Assembly: GCA_963739625.1 (NCBI GenBank)
Contig: CAVUAU010000018.1
Coordinates: 124,001 to 188,000, forward strand
Length of the DNA: 64,000 bases
Origin: Salinimicrobium sp963739625
GTDB taxonomy: Bacteria > Bacteroidota > Bacteroidia > Flavobacteriales > Flavobacteriaceae
Direction: 5' to 3'
This document shows positions 48,931-56,880 of the stretch, piece after piece; the stretch's first letter is position 1; every line of letters begins with the position of its first letter. Both the position numbers and the translations under genes were made by a program. Below the pieces are notes generated by a model. It saw only the letters and a program-made list of their open reading frames with translations. It was not told the origin of the DNA and ran no database searches.

Positions 48931-49694
48931 AGCCCTTGTAGCTGGGCTTTTCTTACTTTTCTAAAGAGGTCTGAAGAGTATACGAATTCTATCACCGCTT
49001 CATTATCTGTCTTGAAAATGATCTCTTTGTCACCTTCCCAGGCAAGGTTTCCGTCCTGTAGGAAAACGATCTTTTCACCAATCTCAAGTACCGAGTTCAT
49101 ATCGTGCGTGTTGATGACCGTGGTGATATCATTCTCACGGGTGATCTCCTGGATGAGGTTGTCAATGACTGTAGCTGTTTGTGGATCAAGACCCGAGTTT
49201 GGTTCATCACAAAACAGGTATTTCGGTTTGTTTACGATGGCCCGTGCGATGGAAACCCTTTTTTGCATTCCCCCGCTAACTTCCACAGGAAACTTTTTAT
49301 GCTGAGCCTCGGCCAGGTTAACCCTATCCAATACTTCCTTCACCCTTTTTATCATCACAGAACGCTTTTGCCTGGTGAACATCCTTAGCGGAAACATGAC
49401 ATTTTCTTCAACCGTCATGGAATCAAAGAGGGCACCTCCCTGGAAAACCATTCCTATTTGTTGCCTTAGCTCACGCTGCTCTTCTTCAGAAAAAGAAGAA
49501 AAAGCCGCTCCATCGTAAAGTATTTTTCCCGAGTCTGGTCTAAAAAGGCCTAAGAGACACTTGAGGAATACCGTTTTCCCGGCCCCAGATTGCCCAATGA
49601 TGAGGTTGGTTTGACCGTTATTAAAAACGGTGCTTATCCCCTTAAGGATCTCTTCCCCGTTAAAGCTCTTCGTTATATTCTTTACTTCTATCAT
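48927..49694 (-). CDS. mlaF: ABC transporter ATPase of phospholipid transport
   Basis: 255 residues from Met 49694. Walker A IIGQSGAGKTVFLKCLLG, signature VSGGMQKRVSIARAI and Walker B YLFCDEPNSGLDPQ are intact. With MlaE it powers lipid movement between inner and outer membranes. The ATG overlaps the mlaE stop (TAATG), so the two are coupled. The frame is open 60 bases upstream within mlaE but that start is unlikely. MlaD is not adjacent. Confidence 0.92.
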   Translation of the reverse strand: MIEVKNITKSFNGEEILKGISTVFNNGQTNLIIGQSGAGKTVFLKCLLGLFRPDSGKILYDGAAFSSFSEEEQRELRQQIGMVFQGGALFDSMTVEENVMFPLRMFTRQKRSVMIKRVKEVLDRVNLAEAQHKKFPVEVSGGMQKRVSIARAIVNKPKYLFCDEPNSGLDPQTATVIDNLIQEITRENDITTVINTHDMNSVLEIGEKIVFLQDGNLAWEGDKEIIFKTDNEAVIEFVYSSDLFRKVRKAQLQGL

Positions 49695-50431
49695 TAGCTC
49701 AACAGTAATTGGGTTACAACATAATTGGTGATGATGATTGCCACACTTGTCCATACAAAAGAAGTTGTACTGGCCTCACCAACTTCTAAAGCTCCACCTT
49801 TCATGTAATATCCATGGTAAGAAGGAATAGTTGCTAAAAGAAGGGCGAAAATAAAGGTCTTTATAAAGGCATAGACCAAATCAAAAGAACTGAAATCTTC
49901 CTGTAAACCTGCTACAAAATCCTGAGAAGAGACAAACCCTCCAAGGACTGCAGCAGTATACGCTCCAAGAATACCCAAAAACATGGAGATCGCAATAACA
50001 AAAGGATAAGTAAGCATAGCGATAACCTTGGGAAATACGAGGTAGTTTAGAGAATTGATCCCCATGACTTCAAGGGCATCAATTTGTTGCGTCACACGCA
50101 TACTTCCAATACTCGAGGTGATATATGAACCTACTTTACCTGCCATGATAATGGAAATAAAAGTAGGTGCAAATTCCAGGATCACAGACTGTCTTGCGGC
50201 AAAGGCGATCATGGTCCTGGGGATGAGTGGGTTTTCAAGGTTCAAAGCGGTCTGTATCGCTACAACCCCACCAATAAAAAACGAGATAAAGGAAACGATT
50301 CCCAAAGAACCAATGATAAGATCATCTATTTCATTAAAAATAAGCCTAACCAGAACCGACCTTTTAGTCATTCGGCCAAAAACGCCCTTGATCATTAAGA
50401 AATATTCACCAATAGATTGCAGGTAGCTCAT
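49694..50431 (-). CDS. mlaE: MlaE-family lipid ABC transporter permease
   Basis: 245 residues with five or so transmembrane segments and the MlaE signatures GVVAIQTALNLENPL, LEFAPTFISIIMAGKVGSYI and EVMGINSLNYLVFPKVIA (quoted in parts). It forms the membrane part of the transporter with the ATPase downstream. It is read divergently from the phosphatase at 50544. Confidence 0.92.
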   Translation of the reverse strand: MSYLQSIGEYFLMIKGVFGRMTKRSVLVRLIFNEIDDLIIGSLGIVSFISFFIGGVVAIQTALNLENPLIPRTMIAFAARQSVILEFAPTFISIIMAGKVGSYITSSIGSMRVTQQIDALEVMGINSLNYLVFPKVIAMLTYPFVIAISMFLGILGAYTAAVLGGFVSSQDFVAGLQEDFSSFDLVYAFIKTFIFALLLATIPSYHGYYMKGGALEVGEASTTSFVWTSVAIIITNYVVTQLLLS

Positions 50432-50516
50432 TTGAGAATTTTGTAAGCGCTAAAATACTAATTTTTTTAAGCAAAGTTTTTAAGCTTAGCTTAAAGTTAA
50501 AAACTGGAGAGTATTG

Positions 50517-50524
50517 TATTTTTG
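50517..50524 (+). promoter_or_regulatory. -7 element of the phosphatase gene
   Basis: TATTTTTG, 19 bases before the ATG. No clear -33 element. Confidence 0.5.
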
Positions 50525-50543
50525 AAGCATTAAACAATTTATC

Positions 50544-52208
50544 ATGAAGTATTTTTTTCAGATTTTACTCACTTTTTTTGTCATTCAGGTGACCGCAGCA
50601 CAGGAAACTCCACAAAGGGAATTCGACCCCGAACTTGACCTCAGGGCACATCCAAAATTGGTTGTGGGGGTTGTGGTAGACCAGATGCGCTATGATTACA
50701 TCACTCGTTTTTGGGACAGGTTTGGCGAAGACGGATTCAAAGAACTGGTTTCTGAAGGTTTCAACTGCCGCAACAATCATTTCAATTATATTCCTACCTA
50801 CACCGGGCCGGGGCATGCTTCGATCTATTCGGGTGCGGCTCCCGAAACTCATGGGATCATTGGCAATGACTGGTACAACAAGTTTGAGGGCAGCATGGTC
50901 TACTGCGTAGAAGATCAATCGGTAGAGCCGGTGGGTACTACTTCGGGGGCCGGTAAAATGTCTCCGCACCGCCTGTTAACTGCAGGTCTGGCCGATGAGA
51001 ATCGCCTGCACACCCAGATGAAAGGCAAGACCATTGGGGTGGCTTTGAAGGACCGGGGAGCAATTCTTCCGGCAGGTCATACTGCAAATGCCGCATACTG
51101 GTTCCACGGGAGAGATGAAGGAAAGTGGATTAGCAGTTCTTACTACCTTCAGCAATTACCACAATGGGTGCAGCAGTTCAATGCCTCGGGCAAGGCTGCT
51201 TCCTATATGAAAACCTGGGAGACCCTGTATGATATAGATACTTATGCCGAAAGCGGAACAGATATCAATACTTTTGAAGGCGGCTTCTCCGGAAAAGAGG
51301 ATGCCGGTTTTCCATATAACCTGGCAGCGCTGCAGGAGCAGAATGGCGGCTTTGATCTTATCAAGTCCACTCCTTTCGGAAATAGCCTTACCGCAGATTT
51401 TGCTATAGCTGCAATAGATGGAGAACAACTGGGGCAGGATGAGATCACAGACTTTCTTACCGTGAGCTTTTCTTCGACAGATTATGTAGGCCACAATTTT
51501 GGGGTGAATTCAAAAGAGATCGAGGATACTTACCTGCGTCTTGACCGGGACCTGGCAAGACTACTGCAGGCGCTGGACCAGAAGGTTGGAAAAGGCAACT
51601 ACACCCTCTTTTTAACCGCCGATCATGGTGGGGTCAACGTTCCTGCCTACCTGCAGTCGGTAAAAATTCCCGGTGGATTATTCAATTTTGGGCAGTTCAA
51701 AATTGACTTTTTAAGCTGGTTGAATGAAAAATATGCTGCGGATGACTTGATCGCCAACATCTCCAACAACCAAATCTTTTTCAACTATGCTGCGTTGGAG
51801 GAAAAGGGTATTAATGCAGAAGAACTTGAAAAAGATATCGCGCAGCACGTACTGCAGTACGACCGGGTGAGTGAAGTATTTACGAGATCGCAACTTATGG
51901 CGACCAGCTATACCGAAAGTATCGCGGCTGCAATTGATCATGGTTTTAACCAAAAGAGAAGCGGCGATGTTATGATTGTGCTTGATCCACAGGTGATCTC
52001 TTACTCTGCTACAGGTTCCACTCACGGGACCGGACTTAATTATGATACACATGCCCCGCTTATTTTCTACGGAAAAGGAATAAGGAGAGGGAATACAATG
52101 GATAGGACCGAAGTTGTGGACATTGCGCCAACAATCGCCGCTTTACTGGGAATTCCTTTTCCATCTGGCGCCACAGGAGAACCGATCTTTACTGTCATGG
52201 AAAAGTAA
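50544..52208 (+). CDS. pafA: PafA-type alkaline phosphatase
   Basis: 554 residues with a signal peptide (to TAAQ). It belongs to the nucleotide pyrophosphatase/alkaline phosphatase superfamily: metal-binding Asp46 in VVVDQMRYDY, nucleophile Thr87 in PTYTGPGHASIY, then NDWYNK, and the later metal sites SFSSTDYVGHNFG and LTADHGGV. The sequence is close to Flavobacterium-type PafA, a periplasmic phosphate monoesterase. It is a single gene between its own promoter and a terminator. Confidence 0.9.
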   Translation: MKYFFQILLTFFVIQVTAAQETPQREFDPELDLRAHPKLVVGVVVDQMRYDYITRFWDRFGEDGFKELVSEGFNCRNNHFNYIPTYTGPGHASIYSGAAPETHGIIGNDWYNKFEGSMVYCVEDQSVEPVGTTSGAGKMSPHRLLTAGLADENRLHTQMKGKTIGVALKDRGAILPAGHTANAAYWFHGRDEGKWISSSYYLQQLPQWVQQFNASGKAASYMKTWETLYDIDTYAESGTDINTFEGGFSGKEDAGFPYNLAALQEQNGGFDLIKSTPFGNSLTADFAIAAIDGEQLGQDEITDFLTVSFSSTDYVGHNFGVNSKEIEDTYLRLDRDLARLLQALDQKVGKGNYTLFLTADHGGVNVPAYLQSVKIPGGLFNFGQFKIDFLSWLNEKYAADDLIANISNNQIFFNYAALEEKGINAEELEKDIAQHVLQYDRVSEVFTRSQLMATSYTESIAAAIDHGFNQKRSGDVMIVLDPQVISYSATGSTHGTGLNYDTHAPLIFYGKGIRRGNTMDRTEVVDIAPTIAALLGIPFPSGATGEPIFTVMEK

Positions 52209-52212
52209 ACTT

Positions 52213-53071
52213 TCAAAAAAGTTTAGACCACATCTTTTTATAACGGAGCCTTCTTATGAAGGCTCCTTCTTTTTTATTCACCAAAAAAGGCATTTTTCGA
52301 ACTGAAGCATTGAAATAACCCTGCAAATAATCTTTAAATAAAGAAGGCTGTTTTTTTCTGAAGGCGAGTTTAGCCGAAGCAATTGCAGTGATTAGGAAAC
52401 CATATCTAAGCTTATAAAAAGCCTCGCCCTGTTTCCATTTAGCTTTTTTGTTATATGTAAAACCGGTGGGACGCAGATGTTTTACCTGCAGGGCAGGATC
52501 TGGTTTTGATCTTCCAGCCGTGGTACTGCGCCAACAGCTCATCTACTGTATCCCAGCCCATAGAAGCTTTCAGGCCGCCAATGTCCTTGAAACAGGCTTT
52601 TCTGTACGCCTTCAGGGCGCCCCGAATGTGATCTTTATCTGTCAAATTTTCCAGCACCCATTTTTCCCCTTTTTGAACCTGGCAAAAGCCGCCGGCCATG
52701 CCTGTTTCGGGATCTTCAGTAAAATGCCGGCTGATGGTTTCGAGGTAATCTTCAGGAAAAATGAGGTCTGCATCAAACTTGCAGATGATGTCATATGATT
52801 CATCCAATTGATCCAGCCCTTTTTGAAACGCATTGATCACTTTGCTGCCGGGCAAATGTGCTTCGGAAGAAGTTGTGGAAATAAGATCTATAAAAGGGTA
52901 TTTTTCGGCATACTTCCGTACAACTTCTGCAGTCCCGTCTGAAGACTGATCGTCGACCACCACCAGCCGCTTGGGATGCAGCGTTTGAGCGACGAGGGAA
53001 TCAAGGGTTTGCCCGATGAATTCCGCTTCGTTGTGCGCGGGAATGACAATGTAAATTCTCAATGGCTGCAA
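52213..53071 (-). pseudogene. family 2 glycosyltransferase, one frameshift
   Basis: The first 190 residues are a GT-A domain: IVIPAHNEAEFIGQTLDSL, VVDDQSSDGTAEVV and the DxD in CKFDADLIFPEDYL. At about 52502-52503 one extra base (GG on the plus strand) shifts the frame after GWKIKT; the next frame continues with DPALQVKHLRPTGFTYNKK to the end at 52213. Removal of the base gives 285 residues with a coherent C-terminus. Sugar and acceptor are unknown. Confidence 0.88.
52244..52276 (+). terminator. terminator of pafA
   Basis: GGAGCCTTC/GAAGGCTCC stem with T-run. It also lies over the 3' end of the minus-strand glycosyltransferase gene. Confidence 0.85.
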
Positions 53072-53144
53072 GTCTTTCGGCTAAAATACAATTTTTGAAA
53101 ATGGTTTCTTCGGGCGTAATAAAGTAAAAAATATGCCCAATATT

Positions 53145-53177
53145 TTGCTGATTCGATTTTATTACTACATTTGTAGT
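53145..53177 (+). promoter_or_regulatory. blaI-type promoter with overlapping palindromic operator
   Basis: TTG at 53145, 18-base spacer, TACATTTG at 53166-53173. The -7 element lies inside the perfect palindrome ACTACA-TT-TGTAGT (53164-53177), which holds TACAnnTGTA, the core of known BlaI/MecI operators. A weaker half-copy, CTATAATTGTAG, follows at 53184-53195. Binding there would block the polymerase directly. Confidence 0.8.
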
Positions 53178-53198
53178 TAGTTAACTATAATTGTAGAT

Positions 53199-53573
53199 AT
53201 GAAGCAGCTATCTAAAACCGAATTGCAGGTCATGAAATACCTTTGGAGAATTGAAAAAGGATTCATGAAGGATATTGTAGATCAATTTCCGGAGCCCGCG
53301 CCCGCTTATACCACAATTGCCACTTTGGTGGGAAGAATGGTAAACAAAAAATATATCGGATTCAAAAAATATGGCAGGGACAAAGAATATTTTCCTCTAC
53401 TCAAGAAAAATGACTACTTCGGTATCCAGATAAAATCTATGGTCTCAGATTTTTTCAATAATTCCACATCCCAGTTTGCTTCTTTTTTTACAAAGAATGC
53501 AGATCTAAGTCTGGAGGAATTAAAAGAATTGGAGGACCTGGTTCAGCAGAAGATAGCTCAAAAAAGGAAATAG
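53199..53573 (+). CDS. BlaI/MecI/CopY-family transcriptional repressor
   Basis: 124 residues. A winged-helix N-terminus (LSKTELQVMKYLWRIEKGFMKDIVDQF; quoted in part, then YTTIATLVGRMVNKKYIGFKK) is followed by a dimerisation helix region. The family represses its own operon and is inactivated by cleavage by the M56 protease encoded next. The ATG is 22 bases after its operator and the stop is one base before the protease gene. Confidence 0.93.
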   Translation: MKQLSKTELQVMKYLWRIEKGFMKDIVDQFPEPAPAYTTIATLVGRMVNKKYIGFKKYGRDKEYFPLLKKNDYFGIQIKSMVSDFFNNSTSQFASFFTKNADLSLEELKELEDLVQQKIAQKRK

Positions 53574-53574
53574 G

Positions 53575-55002
53575 ATGGAGGCTTATATCATTTCTTCAAT
53601 TGGCGCCTTAGGTTTTGGCTATTTGGTGTTCCTGCTATTCTTGAAAAGAGAAAAGAATTTCAATTTCATTCGCTTCTATTTACTTGTTAGTCTTGGTCTT
53701 GGTCTATGTGGCCCCGCGTTAGAGATTGACTGGAGTTTGAACCTTCCGGAAGTTAAGAATATTGGCTTAAGCAATCATGATAAAGTTCTTGAGCCAAATG
53801 AGATTCCCAGGCAAGCCACCATTGCAGTTTATGAATCTGGGGGTTTTGATACTTCTAGAATCCTGTTTTCCGTCTATATCGCAGGATTGGGCATTTTCCT
53901 CTTCCGTTTTGGAAGGAACCTATATAAGATTCTGAAGCAGGTGGTTGGTTCTAAGGTGAGCAGTTGGGGCACCCTAAAAATTGTAGAAAAAAAGGAAAGA
54001 GGGAACCCCTTTAGTTTTTTTAGTTACCTGTTTGTGCATCGGGAAGATCTCGAAGATCCTGCCTTTCAAAAATCGGTGATGTTTCACGAGGAAGCCCATA
54101 GCAAGCAATTACACTCCCTTGATGTGATCATTAGTGAATTGGTTTGTTGCATTTTCTGGTTCAATCCTTTCACCTGGTTATTTAAACGGGAGATAGTAGA
54201 AAATCATGAATATCTCGCAGATAGTGCCGTAATACAAGCAGGGATGGATATGGAAGTTTATTCTTACCAGATCATCAAGGGCGGCATGCATAAAATTCAG
54301 CCTTTTATTAGTGGCTTCAGCTTTATTAAATCCAAAAATCGAATCAATATGTTGTACAAAGAAAAATCCTCGTCTCCCATGAAATTTTTTAAAATCGGGA
54401 CTGCACTCGCTCTTCTGGCGCTAGTTTTTACCGTTAGTTCATTTTCGACTTCACATGGAAGTAATGCTCCCTTTGTTGTAGTAGTAGATGCCGGTCACGG
54501 CGGAAAGGATGTTGGGCCGTTAAATGAAAAGGAAGTTAACTTCCAAATTGCACAGCAGGTTAAAGCCCTGAACTCGACAGGGAACATTGAAATTGTCCTG
54601 GTGCGGGAAAACGATAAATTTCTAAGCCTTAAAGACCGGCTGGCGTTTATCCAATCACAGAATGCCGATTTCCTCCTCAGTTTACACAGCAATACTTCTG
54701 AAGACCTCTCAGCAAGCGGGGCAGAGGCTTATTATGCTCCCGGGAATGATTTTCACCGGGAATCTCTTCAGTACAGTAAGATAATTGTATCAAAGCAGGT
54801 TGAACAGGTGACAGAGAGAGGTGAGGTCAAGTCGGCTAACTTCAAGATATTAAAGGAGTCGCCGGTGCCCGGGGTATTGCTTGAAATGGGCTATTTATCT
54901 AACAAGGTTGATGCCGCGAAGCTTCGGGATCCCGAGCATCAAAAGTTGATTGCCAAAGCTATTTTGGAAGGACTTCAGGAGATCAGCTCCGTCCGGAATT
55001 AA
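53575..55002 (+). CDS. M56-family membrane protease fused to N-acetylmuramoyl-L-alanine amidase
   Basis: 475 residues. Transmembrane segments are at about 4-22, 33-50 and 95-112. The cytoplasmic M56 (BlaR1-like) protease has HEEAH at 171-175 and the third ligand in ENHEYLAD (Glu212). A fourth segment lies at about 272-292, so what follows is periplasmic. Residues 300-470 are an Amidase_3 domain with a complete zinc/catalytic set: His308 (DAGHGG), Glu320, His371 (SLHSNT) and Glu437 (LEMGYLSN). In BlaR1 this place is taken by a beta-lactam sensor, and other Bacteroidota relatives I know carry TonB-like ends. I infer that the wall-binding amidase senses or cuts peptidoglycan and signals through the protease to BlaI. 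Confidence 0.9.
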   Translation: MEAYIISSIGALGFGYLVFLLFLKREKNFNFIRFYLLVSLGLGLCGPALEIDWSLNLPEVKNIGLSNHDKVLEPNEIPRQATIAVYESGGFDTSRILFSVYIAGLGIFLFRFGRNLYKILKQVVGSKVSSWGTLKIVEKKERGNPFSFFSYLFVHREDLEDPAFQKSVMFHEEAHSKQLHSLDVIISELVCCIFWFNPFTWLFKREIVENHEYLADSAVIQAGMDMEVYSYQIIKGGMHKIQPFISGFSFIKSKNRINMLYKEKSSSPMKFFKIGTALALLALVFTVSSFSTSHGSNAPFVVVVDAGHGGKDVGPLNEKEVNFQIAQQVKALNSTGNIEIVLVRENDKFLSLKDRLAFIQSQNADFLLSLHSNTSEDLSASGAEAYYAPGNDFHRESLQYSKIIVSKQVEQVTERGEVKSANFKILKESPVPGVLLEMGYLSNKVDAAKLRDPEHQKLIAKAILEGLQEISSVRN

Positions 55003-55012
55003 TTTTGTGTCT

Positions 55013-55045
55013 CTTCCGGCCTTCAAATTGGGCCGGAATTTTTCC
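55013..55045 (+). terminator. terminator of the blaI operon
   Basis: TTCCGGCC/GGCCGGAA stem and a run of T. Confidence 0.88.
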
Positions 55046-55072
55046 TTTTAACAACTTCTTCCGTAGAAATAT

Positions 55073-55601
55073 CTATTGTCGCTTCCTTTCAGCGTAAACT
55101 GCGTAGTAGCGGGGAGTGAACAGCCTGAGAAGCGGCCGGATTCCCGGTTTTTTTACCGGATTGGTCCACTTGTGGCGCTTTTTGATCTCCCAGCCGGCTT
55201 TCTCGAGGAGCCAGTCAAACTGCCAGTCTTCAAATTCATGATAATGCCTGTCCCATTTGTCGGTCTTACTGCGGTAGGCGGGGGAGAACCATAGCCGAAG
55301 CGGAACACTTGCCACCAAGCTTTTCGGCTTTTATGTCTCGCAGAACATTGAAAGGAGAAAGCAGATGTTCAAAGATCTCAAATGCTGTGACTACTTCAGC
55401 TGAAGATGTTTTAACAGCTGTAGTATCAAGATCCAGGTCTTCACCCGAAGTGTTGTCAACTTCATAATTGCGCTGCTGCATAACCTCCGAAAAAGGGTTT
55501 TTTACACCAAGATCCAGCACCCGGGCCGGTGGAGGTACAACACTTTCTAAAAATTCAATGGTTTCTTTATAGCGTTTATTCGGAAAACTTTTTTCGTACA
55601 T
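55073..55601 (-). pseudogene. class I SAM-dependent methyltransferase, one frameshift
   Basis: The first frame (from 55601) has RVLDLGVKNPFSEVM, the SAM-binding region (about residues 27-41), and VVTAFEIFEHLLSPFNVLR. An extra base at 55315-55316 (CC on plus) shifts it after DIKAEKL. The second frame goes on VASVPLRLWFSPAYRSKTDKW and HYHEFEDWQFDWLLEKAGWEI, standard for this type. Corrected length is 175 residues. It abuts the KAS III gene upstream (no gap), so the two are probably coupled. Confidence 0.85.
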
Positions 55602-56660
55602 CTAAAACTGGTAAACGATGGCGTTGATGTTCATTCCCGCGCCAACACTGGCCATAATGACAAGATCTCCTTTTTTGATACTCTGGTCTTCCAGTTTTCC
55701 TCTAAGGATCAAATCGAGTAAAGTAGGAACCGTAGCCACACTGCTGTTCCCCAATTTGTCAATGCTCATAGGCATCACCCCTTCGGGAGCCTTCATGTTG
55801 AAAAGCTTGTAAAAACGTTTTATAATGGCTTCATCCATCTTTTCATTCGCCTGGTGAATTAGGATCTTTTTCACTTCGTCTATAGAATGTCCACTTTTCT
55901 CAAGGCAGGATTTCATGGCAGCGGGAACATGGCTAAGCGCAAATTCATAGATCTTACGGCCGTGCATTTTGATGTAACGCCTGGAATCTTCAATTTCCCT
56001 GTTGTTGGACTTTCCGAAGAAAATAAAGTTTGCTTCCTCAAATGAATAGGTTGCGCTTTCATGAGCGAGGATTCCGCCTTCTTCTTCTGAAGCTTCCAAA
56101 ACAGCCGCTCCTGCACCATCTGAATAGATCATGGAATCACGATCGTGCTTATCTACAACCCTTGAAAGAGTTTCTGAACCTATGACCAAACATTTTTTAG
56201 CAATCCCACTTTTGATAAAAGCCTGTGCCTGAATGACCGCTTCGATCCAACCGGGGCAGCCAAACAATACATCATAAGCCACACATTTAGGATTCTTGAT
56301 CCTAAGTTTATGTTTGACTCTGGTGGCAAGACTAGGAACCGTGTCACTTTGCAGGTCATCGTGAAGCACGTCGCCATAATTGTGAGCTACGATGAGGTAA
56401 TCGAGGGTTTCGGGATCAACTTTGGCGTCTTCTATGGCCTTTACAGCCGCGAGATACGCGATGTCTGAATTATTTAATTCACTGTGAATATACCTTCTTT
56501 CAGCAATTCCGGTAATAGCCTTGAATTTTTCGATAATAACCGTGTTGGACTGACTAAAGGTGGAGCCGTCTTCATAAAGAAATTCATGCTTTTGGAAATC
56601 TGAATTCTTTTCAATTCTATCGGGGATGTAGCTACCTACTCCTGTTAATTTAATGCTCAT
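55602..56660 (-). CDS. 3-oxoacyl-ACP synthase III-like protein
   Basis: 352 residues from Met 56660. The thiolase-fold catalytic triad is visible: Cys in DVLFGCPGWIEA (about 117), His in ILIHQANEKMDEAI (about 270) and Asn in KLGNSSVATVP (about 308). It condenses acyl-CoA with malonyl-ACP or a related donor. It is slightly longer than E. coli FabH and of the type often found as an extra copy in Flavobacteriaceae. The upstream in-frame Met (56672) is less likely. Confidence 0.88.
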   Translation of the reverse strand: MSIKLTGVGSYIPDRIEKNSDFQKHEFLYEDGSTFSQSNTVIIEKFKAITGIAERRYIHSELNNSDIAYLAAVKAIEDAKVDPETLDYLIVAHNYGDVLHDDLQSDTVPSLATRVKHKLRIKNPKCVAYDVLFGCPGWIEAVIQAQAFIKSGIAKKCLVIGSETLSRVVDKHDRDSMIYSDGAGAAVLEASEEEGGILAHESATYSFEEANFIFFGKSNNREIEDSRRYIKMHGRKIYEFALSHVPAAMKSCLEKSGHSIDEVKKILIHQANEKMDEAIIKRFYKLFNMKAPEGVMPMSIDKLGNSSVATVPTLLDLILRGKLEDQSIKKGDLVIMASVGAGMNINAIVYQF

Positions 56661-56880
56661 TTTCAAATCCATTTAGAGGGTCCTTGCTTCAAAATTAGTA
56701 AATGTAGTCGCAGAAAAGAACAATTTATGCCAGGAAAAATTCATTTTTATGACATTACTATTCTTCTGCAGAAAGAATTGCAGCATTTTTTTATTTTAAT
56801 AGAAAATGCAGGGAGAAGTTAAGGATAAGTTAAAATAAAAAACCGAAGCCTCATAGCTCCGGTTTTTTCTATTTCAATTT
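56661..56880. other. spacer between gcvP and KAS III genes
   Basis: No gene. A hairpin with T-runs on both sides (56835-56867, AAACCG/CGGTTT) serves as terminator for gcvP on the minus strand. Confidence 0.65.
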
